From: Yponomeuta sedellus
Lineage: Eukaryota; Arthropoda; Insecta; Lepidoptera; Yponomeutidae
Length of the DNA: 64,000 bases
Direction: 5' to 3'
NCBI GenBank assembly: GCA_934045075.1
Contig: OW203729.1
Span: forward strand, 5,737,816 to 5,801,815
Shown: positions 31,980-41,649 of the stretch, piece after piece
Layout: each line of letters starts with the position of its first letter
How positions within the stretch are numbered: the stretch's first letter is position 1
The notes under the pieces: generated by a model
What the model was told of the DNA's origin: nothing
Database searches by the model: none
What the model saw: the letters and a program-made list of their open reading frames with translations, nothing else
Made by a program: the position numbers and the translations under genes

Positions 31980-32386
31980 GGGGGCGCTGTATATCAGTGA
32001 CATGAGTTCACCTAGTAGGATTTTCATTTCTTTCTCGCACGCTGCTCCTATGTCGGGTTTCTACGTTCCGAGGCTAACCGAAGAACAAATTTAACAGAAC
32101 GTCTGACCGTCCGTACGGCGCCGGGTTTCGCTAATGAGCTAATTAAGGTGGTGCAACAATTAAGGTCACACGACCGTGGCCGGGTCGTCGCCCCGCGGCG
32201 GAGGCCGGGGCGCATTCGCCAGATCCAAAAACTAACTCCCTTATTTGTTTAGAACTTTTTATTTATTGGACACCATAAATAATAAAGGTACTGTATACAT
32301 TTCTTAAACACCAAGTTCTCGAAGTATTCTCGAAGTCGAAATGCGAAAGCTACTTGTTACGTATTACATTCCATGCCACAAATATG
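31980..32386. other. Unique spacer
   Basis: A short GC-rich patch lies at 32165-32215; nothing else is recognised. Confidence 0.35.
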
Positions 32387-32520
32387 TACAGTCACATGCA
32401 CTAACATATACACTTCAGTACCTTGTCAAAGTCTAAATAGTCCATTTCTCATACATCAGGCTAGAAGAGGTTAATGTGACAAGATTCTAATGTGTCTACA
32501 TGTTATTGCATGCGACTGTA
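32387..32520. mobile_element. 134-bp TACAGTC MITE
   Basis: The left end TACAGTCACATGCACTAACA and the inverted right end TACAGTCGCATGCAATAACA match at 18 of 20 positions. The interior has no coding capacity. Confidence 0.7.
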
Positions 32521-32904
32521 CTTTGTTTGGATATAATCTGTTACCGGCCAAACGCGATTTTAATTAACGCAAAAAATATAAGCTGTTCCATAAATTTTCA
32601 ACAGACTTTAAAAAAGTAGGAGTTAGGTTATTCGTCGGAACCTTTTCATGTTATTAGATTAATCCGGCAGAATTGTTTTTTTTTGTTCGAAAGAGTATAT
32701 TTCCTAGGCGGTCCCATGCTCATCGAGTCAGGATCTTATGGTAGAATCCTCGAAAAATCGAAGGACTTTTCAAATTAGAGAACAAAATAAACGTTGTTCA
32801 TAACGACGCGAAGAACCAACCATATTCGAATACGAATAGGAATGTTGTTAAACCCTCAAGAAACGATGCTCATATACAACAGTAAAATACCCTCTGTAAG
32901 ACTG

Positions 32905-32985
32905 AAAACCAATCCGGACTTGGCCTCCATTGTGGAGTAGGTACGGGCTATACCTTCCTCAGGAAAGAGACCCGTGAGGTTGATG
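32905..32985 (+). mobile_element. 5S-SINE 3' fragment
   Basis: CAATCCGGACTTGGCC, GTGGAGTAGGTACGGGCTATACC, AGGAAAGAGACCCGTGAGG and GATGATGAAG correspond to the 3' third of the 5S-SINE body. Confidence 0.55.
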
Positions 32986-33011
32986 ATGAAGACCGAAAAG
33001 CATTAAAAAGT

Positions 33012-33116
33012 TAAAATTATTAAAAACCTATTTAGAGGCTAAAAATTCCACCCACGCTGGGACTCGAACCCGCGACCTCCGGCCATCCATGCCAGCACGG
33101 GTTAGTGCATTAAAAA
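33012..33116 (-). mobile_element. SINE-A copy 4, truncated with inverted tail
   Basis: On the minus strand: GGCATGGATGGCCGGAGGTC, B-box GGTTCGAGTCC, AGCGTGGGTGGAATTTTTAG, CCTCTAAATAGG. Directly after the anticodon-arm remnant, the plus strand carries CACGGGTTAGTGCATTAAAAAT (the SINE-A 3' terminus) in the opposite orientation. Confidence 0.65.
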
Positions 33117-33136
33117 TAAAAATTGTATAAGTTAAA

Positions 33137-33485
33137 ATTACTTTGCTAAATTCCGCCAAAAATCCCACAAGCACCATGGGGTTAGCTAATGCACCGCCCT
33201 CCCTCCCACTTTTTCAAGCAGAAGCAAGACACGAACACACCACCACCGACACTAATACTTGTGTGAGAAAACACGCGACGCGTTTCGCCTCTAACACGAG
33301 GCATCCTCAGGCTCCCAAATGCAAAACTTGCATTTGGGAGCCTGAGGATGTTGATGTGAGGTGTTGGTGGTGGTGTGTTCGTGTCTTGCTTCTGCTTGAA
33401 AAAGTGGTAGGGAGGGCGGTGCATTAGCTAACCGCATGGTGCTTGTGGGATTTTTGGCGGAATTTAGCAAAGTAATTTTAACTTT
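33137..33485. mobile_element. Tail-C fold-back element
   Basis: Two arms of ~170 bp are inverted about 33327-33331. The centre CATCCTCAGGCTCCCAAATGCAA - AAC - TTGCATTTGGGAGCCTGAGGATG (33303-33351) is a perfect 23-bp-arm hairpin. The outer ends are AGTTAAAATTACTTTGCTAA on the left and its complement on the right (TTAGCAAAGTAATTTTAACT, to ~33482). The left arm keeps the CTGAGGA..GAGGCGAAACG motif (minus strand); the right arm has lost it by a small deletion. Flanking GCTATTATGGATTTCCGCAA..GTAACGCCTGATTC (33490 on) is also family sequence. The two ORFs on opposite strands (33143-33427, 33182-33424) are mirror shadows. Confidence 0.78.
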
Positions 33486-33539
33486 TTAATGCTATTATGG
33501 ATTTCCGCAAAGTAACGCCTGATTCTATACAACATCTGA

Positions 33540-34020
33540 AGACCGAAAACCCTCTAACCCAGCCTATCAACAACAAACACTAATAATACAAACAAAAATA
33601 GTATCAGTTATTAGCTCTTCGAGTGTCTTACGGAGTGCGGAGCACGCGCATGAGCCATTTAGCATGCAAATCCGATTGCTCAGCAGCCAAGACCAGTAAT
33701 GTCCCAATCAGTTAGAATTATCAACGTTCACGCAAAGCCAGACATGTCACGAGCTACGGAAGCAATAGATACCCGCGATACAACCTCGTCAATCCATAAC
33801 CCTAACAAATGGAGCACCTATTGAGTGAGTGAGCTGTATTGTTCGCGCACAGGCCTCGCGGCTTCGTATAGAAATCGAAACTTTGGCAATATTCAGATTA
33901 TACGGTGACCTCGAACCCTCGGCTCAGAACAGACAGAACAAGACGAATCTATAGGTTCAAAACAGCAGAGTGGTAAAATTAAGATGAAAATATAGATAGG
34001 TGGATAAGCCTTTATAAAAC
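33540..34020. other. Unique non-coding DNA
   Basis: Nothing recognised. Confidence 0.4.
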
Positions 34021-34078
34021 ACTAAGATAAGACAAGAATATTCTTTATTGTACACCAGAGCACATATTATAAAACAAG
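34021..34078 (-). mobile_element. LINE 3' tail remnant
   Basis: The minus strand ends GTACAATAAAGAATATTCTTGTCTTATCT, the same tail type as at 2.33 and 17.45 kb. Confidence 0.55.
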
Positions 34079-34191
34079 TAAAGATACAAAGTACAATTGG
34101 CGGCCTTATTGCTAAAAGCAATTTCTTCCAGACATAGGTATACCACATGTACGTATGTACGTTGTTGCACAAAATATTTATACAGATTAAT

Positions 34192-34400
34192 AAGTGAAGT
34201 TATAGAAGTAATACCACTCGCTACTGAAGGAAAACATCGTGAGGAAACTTTAGGGGCTTAGATGTTCAAATACCTCAGCGCTTGAAATTGCCAATCCACG
34301 GTGGGCACGCGTGGTAATTAAGCCCATACTCTCTCTCCCGCTCTCTGAGAGAAGAGCGTATGGGCTCTCCTAGTGCCCTGCAGTGGGAGGTTTATAGGTT
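34192..34400 (+). mobile_element. SINE-B, 5'-truncated copy
   Basis: GTGAAGTTATAGAAGTAATA, AAAACATCGTGAGGAAACTT, GCGCTTGAAATTGCCAATCC, GTGGGCACGCGTGGTAATTA and GCCCTGCAGTGGGA follow the SINE-B body-to-tail order. The tRNA-like head is missing; a detached head-like piece (GAGAGGTTGCAGGTTCAATCTC) lies at 34430-34475. Confidence 0.68.
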
Positions 34401-34479
34401 TCAAAAGAAAATTTGCTCGTAGATACAGCAGCCACTTCTCAATCGAGAGGTTGCAGGTTCAATCTCTGACTGTCCCCGG

Positions 34480-34925
34480 CCTTAGCATAAGAGTAAGAGG
34501 CCTTATCACAAAATATAACTAATGTTCCAAAGATATTGTCTCGCTAAACGAATTCCATATTATTTTGAAGGACAAAATAACAAGTGTGTAAATATAGATT
34601 CGTCAAGTTCGTTGCTATTTGTGACTGAACGCCTTATCGGCGCCTATTAACTTCGTACCAAATAGTTATTGACCTTGTATGTACCAGCGTGCTACAGCTT
34701 GTTTATCTGATATTTTTGATTTCTTAAATTATAATAATATTAAAATCTGAAAAATGTGGAGTTTTCATAACTTTGGTTAAGTTCAGATAAGCTCTCGTAG
34801 AATTTTAAGGGGAATTCCACAAAATTACTTTATTAGGACGCAATTACGATATACGATTAATAATGAGTTAATGTGTTTGTTTGTGTATAGGAATTTTGAA
34901 TAAACCTAGTGAAAAAAAAATAAAG
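34480..34925. other. Unique non-coding DNA
   Basis: Nothing recognised. Confidence 0.4.
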
Positions 34926-34929
34926 AATT

Positions 34930-35128
34930 CCTGTACGTAATACAGTGAATATTGTAAAGAGGTTCAAAATTTCACTGATGCCGGTGAGTCGCCCATTAGC
35001 TCAGTTGGAAAGAGCGCTGGCACGGATAGCCAGAGGTCGCGGGTTCGAATCCCGACATGGCTGGAATTTTTAGCCTCTAAATAGGTTTTTAAAATTGTCC
35101 TTAGCACGGGTTAGTGCATTAAAAATAA
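34930..35128 (+). mobile_element. SINE-A copy 5, near full length
   Basis: CCTGTACGTAATACAGTGAA leader, A-box TAGCTCAGTTGG, anticodon-arm-like CTGGCACGGATAGCCAG, B-box GGTTCGAATCC, TTTTTAGCCTCTAAATAGG and the full 3' end CACGGGTTAGTGCATTAAAAAT. It lacks the outermost 5' ~25 bases. Confidence 0.82.
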
Positions 35129-35377
35129 TATAAAAATAAAGAAATTAAAAGCGTAAAATATAATAAGCCTTTTGCAAATTTTCAACAGTCGGATTTTTTT
35201 TTCATTTTAATAAGTCGAAAGTTTTTTTGATTTTCTCAACATGGAAAATGGCATAGTAGGGCTTTACTATGTGGCTAACAGTCGAAGAGACTATCTGGGC
35301 CCAGTCTGCCGATGGAAAAAAACTGACCTATTAGGTAGGTTCTTAAGATCTTAGAACAAAAATGTAAGAAACTAGTA

Positions 35378-35471
35378 TAGGGAAGAGCGGGTGATCGTGC
35401 TCTTCCACTATAAAGGGAAATTTCCCGCCAGGCAGATCGTACGCCTGGGGACGGCCGCCGGCTGGTCCAAC

Positions 35472-35506
<35 letters not shown>
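35378..35506 (+). mobile_element. Retro-repeat with (ATT)n tail
   Basis: TATAGGGAAGAGCGGGTGAT, CGTGCTCTTCCACTATAAAG and CCAGGCAGATCGTACGCCTG lead to GGCTGGTCCAACT and a pure (ATT)n tail of ~37 bp (35469-35506). An inverted copy of the first ~75 bp lies at 36.33-36.40 kb. The microsatellite-like 3' tail suggests retrotransposition. Confidence 0.6.
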
Positions 35507-35508
<2 letters not shown>

Positions 35509-36327
35509 GTTAGGCGGACGTTATATTTATGGTATGTCATTGAAACACTTTGATTGCGAGATGCGGGAATGTTACAGTTTGTAGTGCGCGCGCAGAGTTG
35601 ACATGTGCTCGCCACACTAGTGTTTAACGTTTGTTTAAAATTTAACGATCTTCGTCATTCTCTCCTTCTCTTCGTTAATGAGATCTTCTTCTCTTTTTGA
35701 TAACTAACTAGTCTCAATTGTACAATAGATGTATAAAAAAGACCCCGAAACAAACACGCGAGCTAAGTCGTCGGCAAAAACTACGTGTGGAAAACTTGTA
35801 AGAGTTAAATTTGCAAAAGCATTCAGAGTTAGTACCATACAGACCACCGCAATGCAGCAAGCGTTAAAGGCATCGCAGCATTGTCAGCTCAACCGACTAC
35901 ATTACAGTCTAGCACGCGATGCTGAATTGTTGAAACAATTACCATCAAAGTGTCAACGTTCAAAATACTGACAGGTAATAACATCTCATTAGCCTATCTA
36001 ATCAAAGTAACTTTGAATGTAATATGGGTTATGAGAATGGGTATTATCTAAAAAAATATATTTTTATTTTTCTGAAAACTAGGTAAAGTTAGAGCCTAGG
36101 CTGAGTATTTCTATTTGAGCAGGTTTAATTCATTTTTGAGGCAAAATAGAAACATGTTCTACGAAACTGGAAGTGTGTCATCAACTAAGATCCTACGAGC
36201 TGTCGGTTTTTAGAGATATCACTGTAAAAGAATACTTAATATAAACAAAACTAAAAAGACTCCTCTAATTTGAGCGAAGGTAAAAGATAATTTCTTATAC
36301 GGAATAAACAGAGATCAATTCCGTCCC
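35507..36327. other. Unique DNA between an inverted repeat pair
   Basis: The 80-residue ORF 35729-35971 (Lys/Thr/Ala-rich) shows no domain. Nothing else is recognised. Confidence 0.35.
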
Positions 36328-36402
36328 CAAGCATACGATCTGCCTGGCAGGAATTTTTTCTTTATAGTGGAAGAGCACGATCACCCGCTCTTCCCTATAG
36401 TG
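36328..36402 (-). mobile_element. Inverted copy of the 35.38-kb repeat
   Basis: The minus strand reads CTATAGGGAAGAGCGGGTGA..TCGTGCTCTTCCACTATAAAG..GCCAGGCAGATCGTATGCTT. It has no (ATT)n tail. Confidence 0.65.
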
Positions 36403-36544
36403 GTGACCCCTGATAGAACATTGTTAACCTTCCTTCGCTCTCGCAGCACTCCACATGCATTAGTCTCAAAGCAAGGCCAGCAATCTTCCCTCTCACTTCA
36501 TCAGTTCCACTACAGTCAACGCACCGACTACTGGGACTGATGGT

Positions 36545-36916
36545 GATGAAGGTTCTGCTTGAAAAAGTCGAAGGGAAGGCGGTGCATTAACTAACGGCAT
36601 GGTGCTTGTGGGATTTTTGGCGGAATTCAGCAAAGTAATTTTCACATTATTATATTAGTAAAGGGAAAAATAAAAAGTACCCGGAACCGGCGTGCGGGCA
36701 TGCAACTACTTATGAACGTTGATGAAGCGAAAGTGATCTGTCAGGATCGTGGCAGGTGGCAGTCCCTGGTCTCTGCCTACCCCTCTGGGATACAGGCGTG
36801 AGGTTATGTATGTATGTATGTATGTATGTATGTATGTATGTATGTATGTATGTATGTATGTATGTATGTATGTATGTATGTATGTATGTATGTATGTATG
36901 TATGTATGTATGTATG

Positions 36917-36947
<31 letters not shown>

Positions 36948-37010
36948 TTTTCACATTTTAATGCTATTATGGATTTCTGCAAAGTAACGCCTGATTCCAT
37001 ACAATATCTA
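36545..37010 (+). mobile_element. Tail-C copy split by a LINE insertion
   Basis: 36545-36648 (TTCTGCTTGAAAAAGTCG, GGCGGTGCATTA, GGATTTTTGGCGGAATTCAG) and 36944-37010 (TTTTAATGCTATTATGGATTTC, AGTAACGCCTGATTCC) are the two halves of one tail-C element, continuous with the order seen at 33.40-33.54 kb. A 295-bp LINE end separates them. Confidence 0.75.
36649..36943 (+). mobile_element. LINE-T 3' end with (TATG)n tail and 14-bp target duplication
   Basis: The insertion is flanked by exact copies of GTAATTTTCACATT (36635-36648 and 36944-36957). It starts with the end of an ORF2 encoding ..MNVDEAKVICQDRGRWQSLV.. SAYPSGIQA, stopping at TGA 36799-36801, and finishes in ~35 units of TATG (36807-36946, overlapping the duplication). 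Related fragments lie at 24.56 and 46.93 kb. This is a 5'-truncated non-LTR retrotransposon; the microsatellite is its 3' tail. Confidence 0.85.
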
Positions 37011-37660
37011 CAAACAATTCGACAATACAACAGACAATCCCACAGATTGTTACCCCAAGTAGGAAGAATTGGCTACGCAATGTACATAAGATTATCATAA
37101 TAAACTATGAATTCTAATTCTACTAGCTAGCCTCCTTTTGGTGGCCTACAACAGGCTCAACCTTTGATAGAATAGAAGTTAACGCTGTGCTGCTAACCTG
37201 TACCAGGGCCGCAAGCGGCCGGAGGGCCATCAATCATCGTCCGGCACCCACCCCCCGCGCCGCCAGCCCCCCTCGACCGGTAATGTTTTTACAGGATCTC
37301 ACTCGGCTCCGCTTATTTGCCACCATCATCGCTCCGAGATGTGTGGGAGTAAGCCAAAACTTTTTTTTTAATTAAGCAGCAATAACACGGACAAGGTAAA
37401 AGCAGAATACATCTTTTTAATGGCAAAAGTATGTTACATACTTAATGCAATTAATATTTTTTTGACAAGCAGTAAGCTATACCGCGTATAACCTTGTTGA
37501 GCATGTACTCTTGCATTTTTTATTGGATTTAAATATTTTTTTAAATTACAATATAACACTCGGGTAGCAGGAATATTAAACAAAAAAAAAAACACTACAG
37601 CACTGACACACAGAAGTAATTTAAAAACATGACCTTTAAATTCCATAAACAAAAGTGGGT
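37011..37660. other. Unique non-coding DNA
   Basis: A short GC-rich stretch lies at 37200-37300. The 96-residue minus-strand ORF at 37434-37724 is hydrophobic but runs into the next MITE, so it is not a gene. Confidence 0.4.
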
Positions 37661-37661
37661 A

Positions 37662-37884
37662 TAGTCTGTTAGCTTTTAGAATATACTCCTCGGCTACTAT
37701 CGGATAGAACCGATTATACCGCAATAAAGTAAGGTTTATTATGTATTGTTATTTAAAACATTACATAACTTTTCGAAATAGTGAAGAAAAGTTTTATACA
37801 AAGCAGGTATTACACTCGTGTGCTTTCGGCGAAAACCGAAGCCTACTCTAGAGCCCGAGGTATATTCTGAAAGCTAACAGACTG
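37662..37884. mobile_element. CAGTCTGTTAGC MITE, copy 2
   Basis: The left end TAGTCTGTTAGCTTTTAGAA and the right end CTGAAAGCTAACAGACTG are inverted repeats. The interior GTGAAGAAAAGTTTTATACA and CTCGTGTGCTTTCGGCGAAA is shared with copy 1 at 31.42 kb. Confidence 0.8.
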
Positions 37885-38640
37885 CATCGTAGTAAGAGGT
37901 ACCGTTTGAAGTCTGTTAAAAGTGTATGTACTGGCCCAGAGGATAAACTGGTCATACAGCTTCTATGAGAAACAATGACTACTACTTCGATACATAAGTG
38001 TAAATTTAAGTTGGTTAGACGCCAAAATTGGCCGTAAAACTTATAAACTACACATAACACCCAGGTGTTATTGTGCGTACCTTTGAACTAATGCCATAAA
38101 CGATTGCTGAAGTCATTGACTGGCTGTTAGAGAACAAACTGAATGGAGCTAGGTATATTATCTTTACTGGGCGTTTATCTTATCAACTATCGTTGTGACT
38201 ACGAAATTCGTTTGAATAACAAACCACGTTACCGGGATATATGTTCAAAGTAATGAAATCGAAAGTTCGAATTGCTTTTGCGAAAATTTTATTCCAATAT
38301 TATGGTAAACTCAAAGCGACTCAGTTGAATGAAACCGGAAAATTTCAATTTCGATAGTTGCCATGAAACCTACTTCGATAATATTTTAGCAGTAAACTAC
38401 AAATTTTATAGCAATACAAACAAGAACCATTCGTAAACAAATTCTCTTTATGTACCTTTATTCTATACAATACAGATTTTTAGTTTCATTTCATGAGCTA
38501 TTTCAAGTCAATGACCCGAAGGTTGATCTTATGTCAGAATGCCTTATATGCACCCCTTTAACTGGCGCCCACAACTTAATAAGACAAAGAAGGCAAGGGT
38601 TGTTTGGATCTTAATCTTATCATAACTTTTTCTATGTACC
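37885..38640. other. Unique non-coding DNA
   Basis: Nothing recognised. Confidence 0.4.
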
Positions 38641-38823
38641 ATATATACGTTCCACTGCAGGGCACAGGCCTTCTCTCAGACAGAGTGTGGGCTTAATCAC
38701 CATGCGTGCCCACCCCGGAATGGCAATTTCAAGCGCTAAGGTATTTAATTAGCTCATAGACTCAGGTTTCCTCACGATATTTTCGTTAGTGAGAGGCATT
38801 GCTACTATAACTTCACAAATGTA

Positions 38824-39596
38824 TACAGGGCATCCCAAAGTTACGGGCCATGAAGGGAAAGTACCTTAAATATCGTATATAGGGTATTTTGCTGAAAGAA
38901 GACTTTATGTTATTTTTAAAATTTAGTAATTCTGCATTCAAAGATTTTCTAAAAATTACTTGCCTTGTCTGGGAATCGAACAGACTTAAATTTTAAAAAA
39001 ACACCCCTACTTTTATGATGCCAATCGAAATAATGGGCAAAAACTAATAACTCTTCTTAAGTAACATAGTATTTTAGAAGAAAGGAACAGCGTGAAATTA
39101 ATCATTTTAATAAAATTAAAAACAAGCATGAAAGTGCCGTAGTCAAAGTTGAAAATGAAAAATTAAAATCAACAGGCAGCGGACTCATTAAAAGATTGGG
39201 GATTTGCGTAAGACAAGAGGGATCACATTTTGAGCATTTAATTAATTAATTTACAAAAAAATACCCACTTAATTGACTACGACAGCTTCATGTATGTTTT
39301 TAATTTGATTAAAATGATTAATTTCATGCTGTTACTTTCTTTTAAAATACTATGTTATTTAAGAAGAGTTATTATCTTTTGGCTATTCTTTCGATTGGCA
39401 TCATAAAAGTAGAAGTGTATTTTTTTTACATTTAAGTCGGTTCGATTCCCAGACAAGGCAAGTAATTCTTAGAAAATCTTTGAATGCAGAATTACTAAAT
39501 TTTAAAAATAACATAAAGTTTCTTTCAGCAAAATACCCTATCTACGATATTTAAGGTACTTTCCCTTCATGGCTTATAACTTTGGGACGCCCTGTA
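38824..39596. mobile_element. TACAGGG fold-back MITE, long copy
   Basis: Left arm ~38824-39150 and right arm ~39268-39596 are inverted (ends TACAGGGCATCCCAAAGTTA and TAACTTTGGGACGCCCTGTA), about 325 bp each, around a ~115-bp loop. TA lies on both sides. Each arm contains a perfect or near-perfect pol III B-box (GGTTCGATTCC at ~39438 on plus; mirrored on minus near 38980). No ORF is supported. Confidence 0.85.
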
Positions 39597-39642
39597 TAAC
39601 CCAGTGAACATAGTAATTGGTATATGCTAGGATTCAAACCCA

Positions 39643-39862
39643 AATTCTTCCCACGGGTGTCGTAAAAGGCGACTAAGGAACACAAACCGGGGGTTGGGCA
39701 GCAGCGCCCCCTGCAGTACAATTCCACCAAACTGTGATCCCCAACCCGCATGCCCAACGTGGGGATTATAGGCATTACCCCCCAATGATGCACAACCTTG
39801 CGCTATGGCGCTCATTAGGGGAGGGCTATGTCCAGCAATGGACTAATATAGACTGAAGAAGA
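39643..39862 (+). mobile_element. SINE-Q with 14-bp target duplication
   Basis: The insert is flanked by exact AGGATTCAAACCCA at 39629-39642 and 39863-39876. It runs from AATTCTTCCCACGGGTGTCG through GCAGCGCCCCCTGCAG to a LINE ORF2 C-terminal segment (LWRSLGEGYVQQWTNID-stop) and a GAAGAAGAAG tail. The duplicated target is the B-box region of the host SINE-B. Confidence 0.82.
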
Positions 39863-40006
39863 AGGATTCAAACCCACGACCTCCCGATTGAGGAGCCGGT
39901 GTTCTACCGCTCCGCTGCCACAAAATTTACAACTATAATAAAATTCTGTAACTAATAAAGTATAGCACGAACTTTAAAGAAACGGCCATTACATCGTTTC
40001 AATAGC

Positions 40007-40011
<5 letters not shown>

Positions 40012-40052
<41 letters not shown>
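40012..40052. repeat. (TA)n microsatellite
   Basis: About 20 uninterrupted TA units. Confidence 0.95.
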
Positions 40053-40056
<4 letters not shown>

Positions 40057-40950
40057 TAACTTATTTATTTAAGGCACATACTTAAGTGTAAATAGTTAAA
40101 TTAAACAAATCAAAATCACAAAAACCTGGGAGGTTTATGCGTGATTTTCGGAGTGCACTCTATACAATACACAACAGTTCATATTATATAATATGGTAAT
40201 AAACATTAAGTTCATTAACTTAATCCCGGATTCACTTACTCGCTTAAGTAAGTGAATCCGGAATCAAGCTGATAATATGTGGTGCTTAAGAAGGTAAGTT
40301 CGAACGTTAGTTTGTAGGTTATTATATTTTGCGTATGGCATATGGTATGGTAACACAGCGGGTTAAAAACCACCAAAATGGAGGCCATCAATCCAATCGG
40401 TCACTTTCTTGTCTACTTCGTGACTCTTCCGAATGCCTCCTCTTATGGACCATAGTGGACAATGGTCAGTAATGTGGCACATAGTCTGCACCTCTCCGCA
40501 TCTACAAGTGGGGTCTGTACCGTACTTCCACCTATGCATCAGGTCGGCGTATCTACCTTGAGAAATTCGACACCTACTTGATTTGAGTCCAGTATTTTCG
40601 GGGTAGATTGAAACCAGAATCTTTTGAGTTTGGATCTGCGTTATGTAGGTTATATAACCTTACTAGGTTTACCAGGTGCGAAAAAACTTTTATAACATAA
40701 CCGATAAACGACATAACGACTTGAAGTCATTACAATTTAAGCCACTATGACTATCGGCTACAAAGTACACGGATCCAATTTAGATACTTTTTATGGAATT
40801 TCTTTTACAAGCCAACTTATTTGGGTCAGTTTGCCGGTGAAGCTGAATTAGCTTACTTTGTTGTTACTGGGCTGCGAAACTGACTCGCATGCAATGCACA
40901 TGTATGTGGGGTGTGTATGTGTGTCGCAGTCAACTTTGCTGCAGGCGCAC
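40053..40950. other. Unique DNA with one hairpin
   Basis: 40226-40261 is a perfect 15-bp inverted repeat (CCGGATTCACTTACT) with a 6-nt loop. A stretch at 40370-40600 resembles host-like or LINE sequence of moderate GC but carries no ORF. Nothing else is recognised. Confidence 0.4.
40226..40261. repeat. 15-bp inverted repeat, 6-nt loop
   Basis: The arms CCGGATTCACTTACT and AGTAAGTGAATCCGG are exact complements around CGCTTA. Confidence 0.9.
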
Positions 40951-40954
40951 TGCA

Positions 40955-41400
40955 CTGTAATGTATAGTGAATAGAAAGGAATACATCATTATATAACAAC
41001 AAGACATGAAAATAAACGAGACACACAGCACGTCAAATATGTGTTTCTGTTGCTACAATAAATGGTTTCTTCTTATTCTTCTGATTTGCTAATTCGAGGT
41101 GGGCACGCGTGGTAATTAAGCCCATAATCTCTCTTTCTGCTCTCAGAATAGATTGATTAACACGTGTGCGGTCTGCACTTTAATGTATCAATAGAAATAA
41201 ATACATACATTATAACAACAAGACATGATCAGAAACCAACACACAGCAAGTCAAATGTGTGTTTCTGTATGCTGCAATAAATGGTTTCTTCTTCTAAATT
41301 GCCAATCCGCTGTGGGCACGCGGGGTAATTGAGCACATAATCCCCCCTTTCTGATAGAACGCCTGTGCCCTGCAGGGGACGTATATAGGGTACATAAAAA
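40955..41400 (+). repeat. Diverged ~200-bp tandem duplication with SINE-B tails
   Basis: Both units run TATAACAACAAGACATGA, ACACACAGCA, TCAAATRTGTGTTTCTG, AATAAATGGTTTCTTCTT and then a SINE-B tail (GTGGGCACGCGTGGTAATTA in unit 1; GTGGGCACGCGGGGTAATTG in unit 2), the second ending GTGCCCTGCAGGGGAC. Small indels separate them, so this is older than the 27.3-kb duplication. Confidence 0.75.
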
Positions 41401-41446
41401 TGTAATAATGTATAATATTTTCTAAGGTTAACACGAGCAGTAGACA

Positions 41447-41640
41447 TAATTAAAACTGTTTTTATACGGATTTATGCTCGTTTATTACATTTTTACAATT
41501 TTCCAACGTTTCGGCACTTTTTCAGGTGCCGTGGTCCCGGAGTCATCCGGGACCACGGCACCTGAAAAAGTGCCGAAACGTTGGAAAATTGTAAAAATGT
41601 AATAAACGAGCATAAATCCGTATAAAAACAGTTTTAATTA
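41447..41640. mobile_element. Perfect 2 x 94-bp palindrome of PLE tails
   Basis: The left arm (41447-41540) and right arm (41547-41640) are exact reverse complements with a 6-nt spacer, AGTCAT. Each arm equals the tail of the PLE at 20.44-20.54 kb: CCGGGACCACGGCACCTGAA, AAAGTGCCGAAACGTTGG, AATAAACGAGCATAAATCCG, AACAGTTTTAATTA. No RT or endonuclease sequence is attached. The spacer belongs to the PLE sequence that precedes the tail at 20.43 kb. Confidence 0.95.
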
Positions 41641-41649
41641 ATAATGTAT

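Larger units (their letters stand above)
38645..39935 (-). mobile_element. SINE-B copy interrupted twice
   Basis: The tail and body (38645-38823: CCACTGCAGGGCACAGGCCT, GCGTGCCCACCCCGGAATGG, GGTTTCCTCACGATATTTTC) and the tRNA-like head (39863-39930: GATTCAAACCCACGACCTCC, CTACCGCTCCGCTGCCAC) belong to one minus-strand SINE-B. A MITE (38824-39596) and a SINE-Q (39643-39862) are inserted in it, leaving a short body piece (39597-39642) between them. Sequence beyond the head (AACTTTAAAGAAACGGCCAT, 39970 on) is shared with the copy at 44.5 kb, so the repeat unit extends past the tRNA-like part. Confidence 0.8.

Noticed and set aside
33143..33427. 94-residue ORF and its minus-strand partner
   Set aside because: They are mirror images produced by the tail-C fold-back.
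36749..37030. Met-Tyr-Val-Cys or Ile-His-Thr-Tyr repeat proteins on both strands
   Set aside because: They are translations of the (TATG)n LINE tail.
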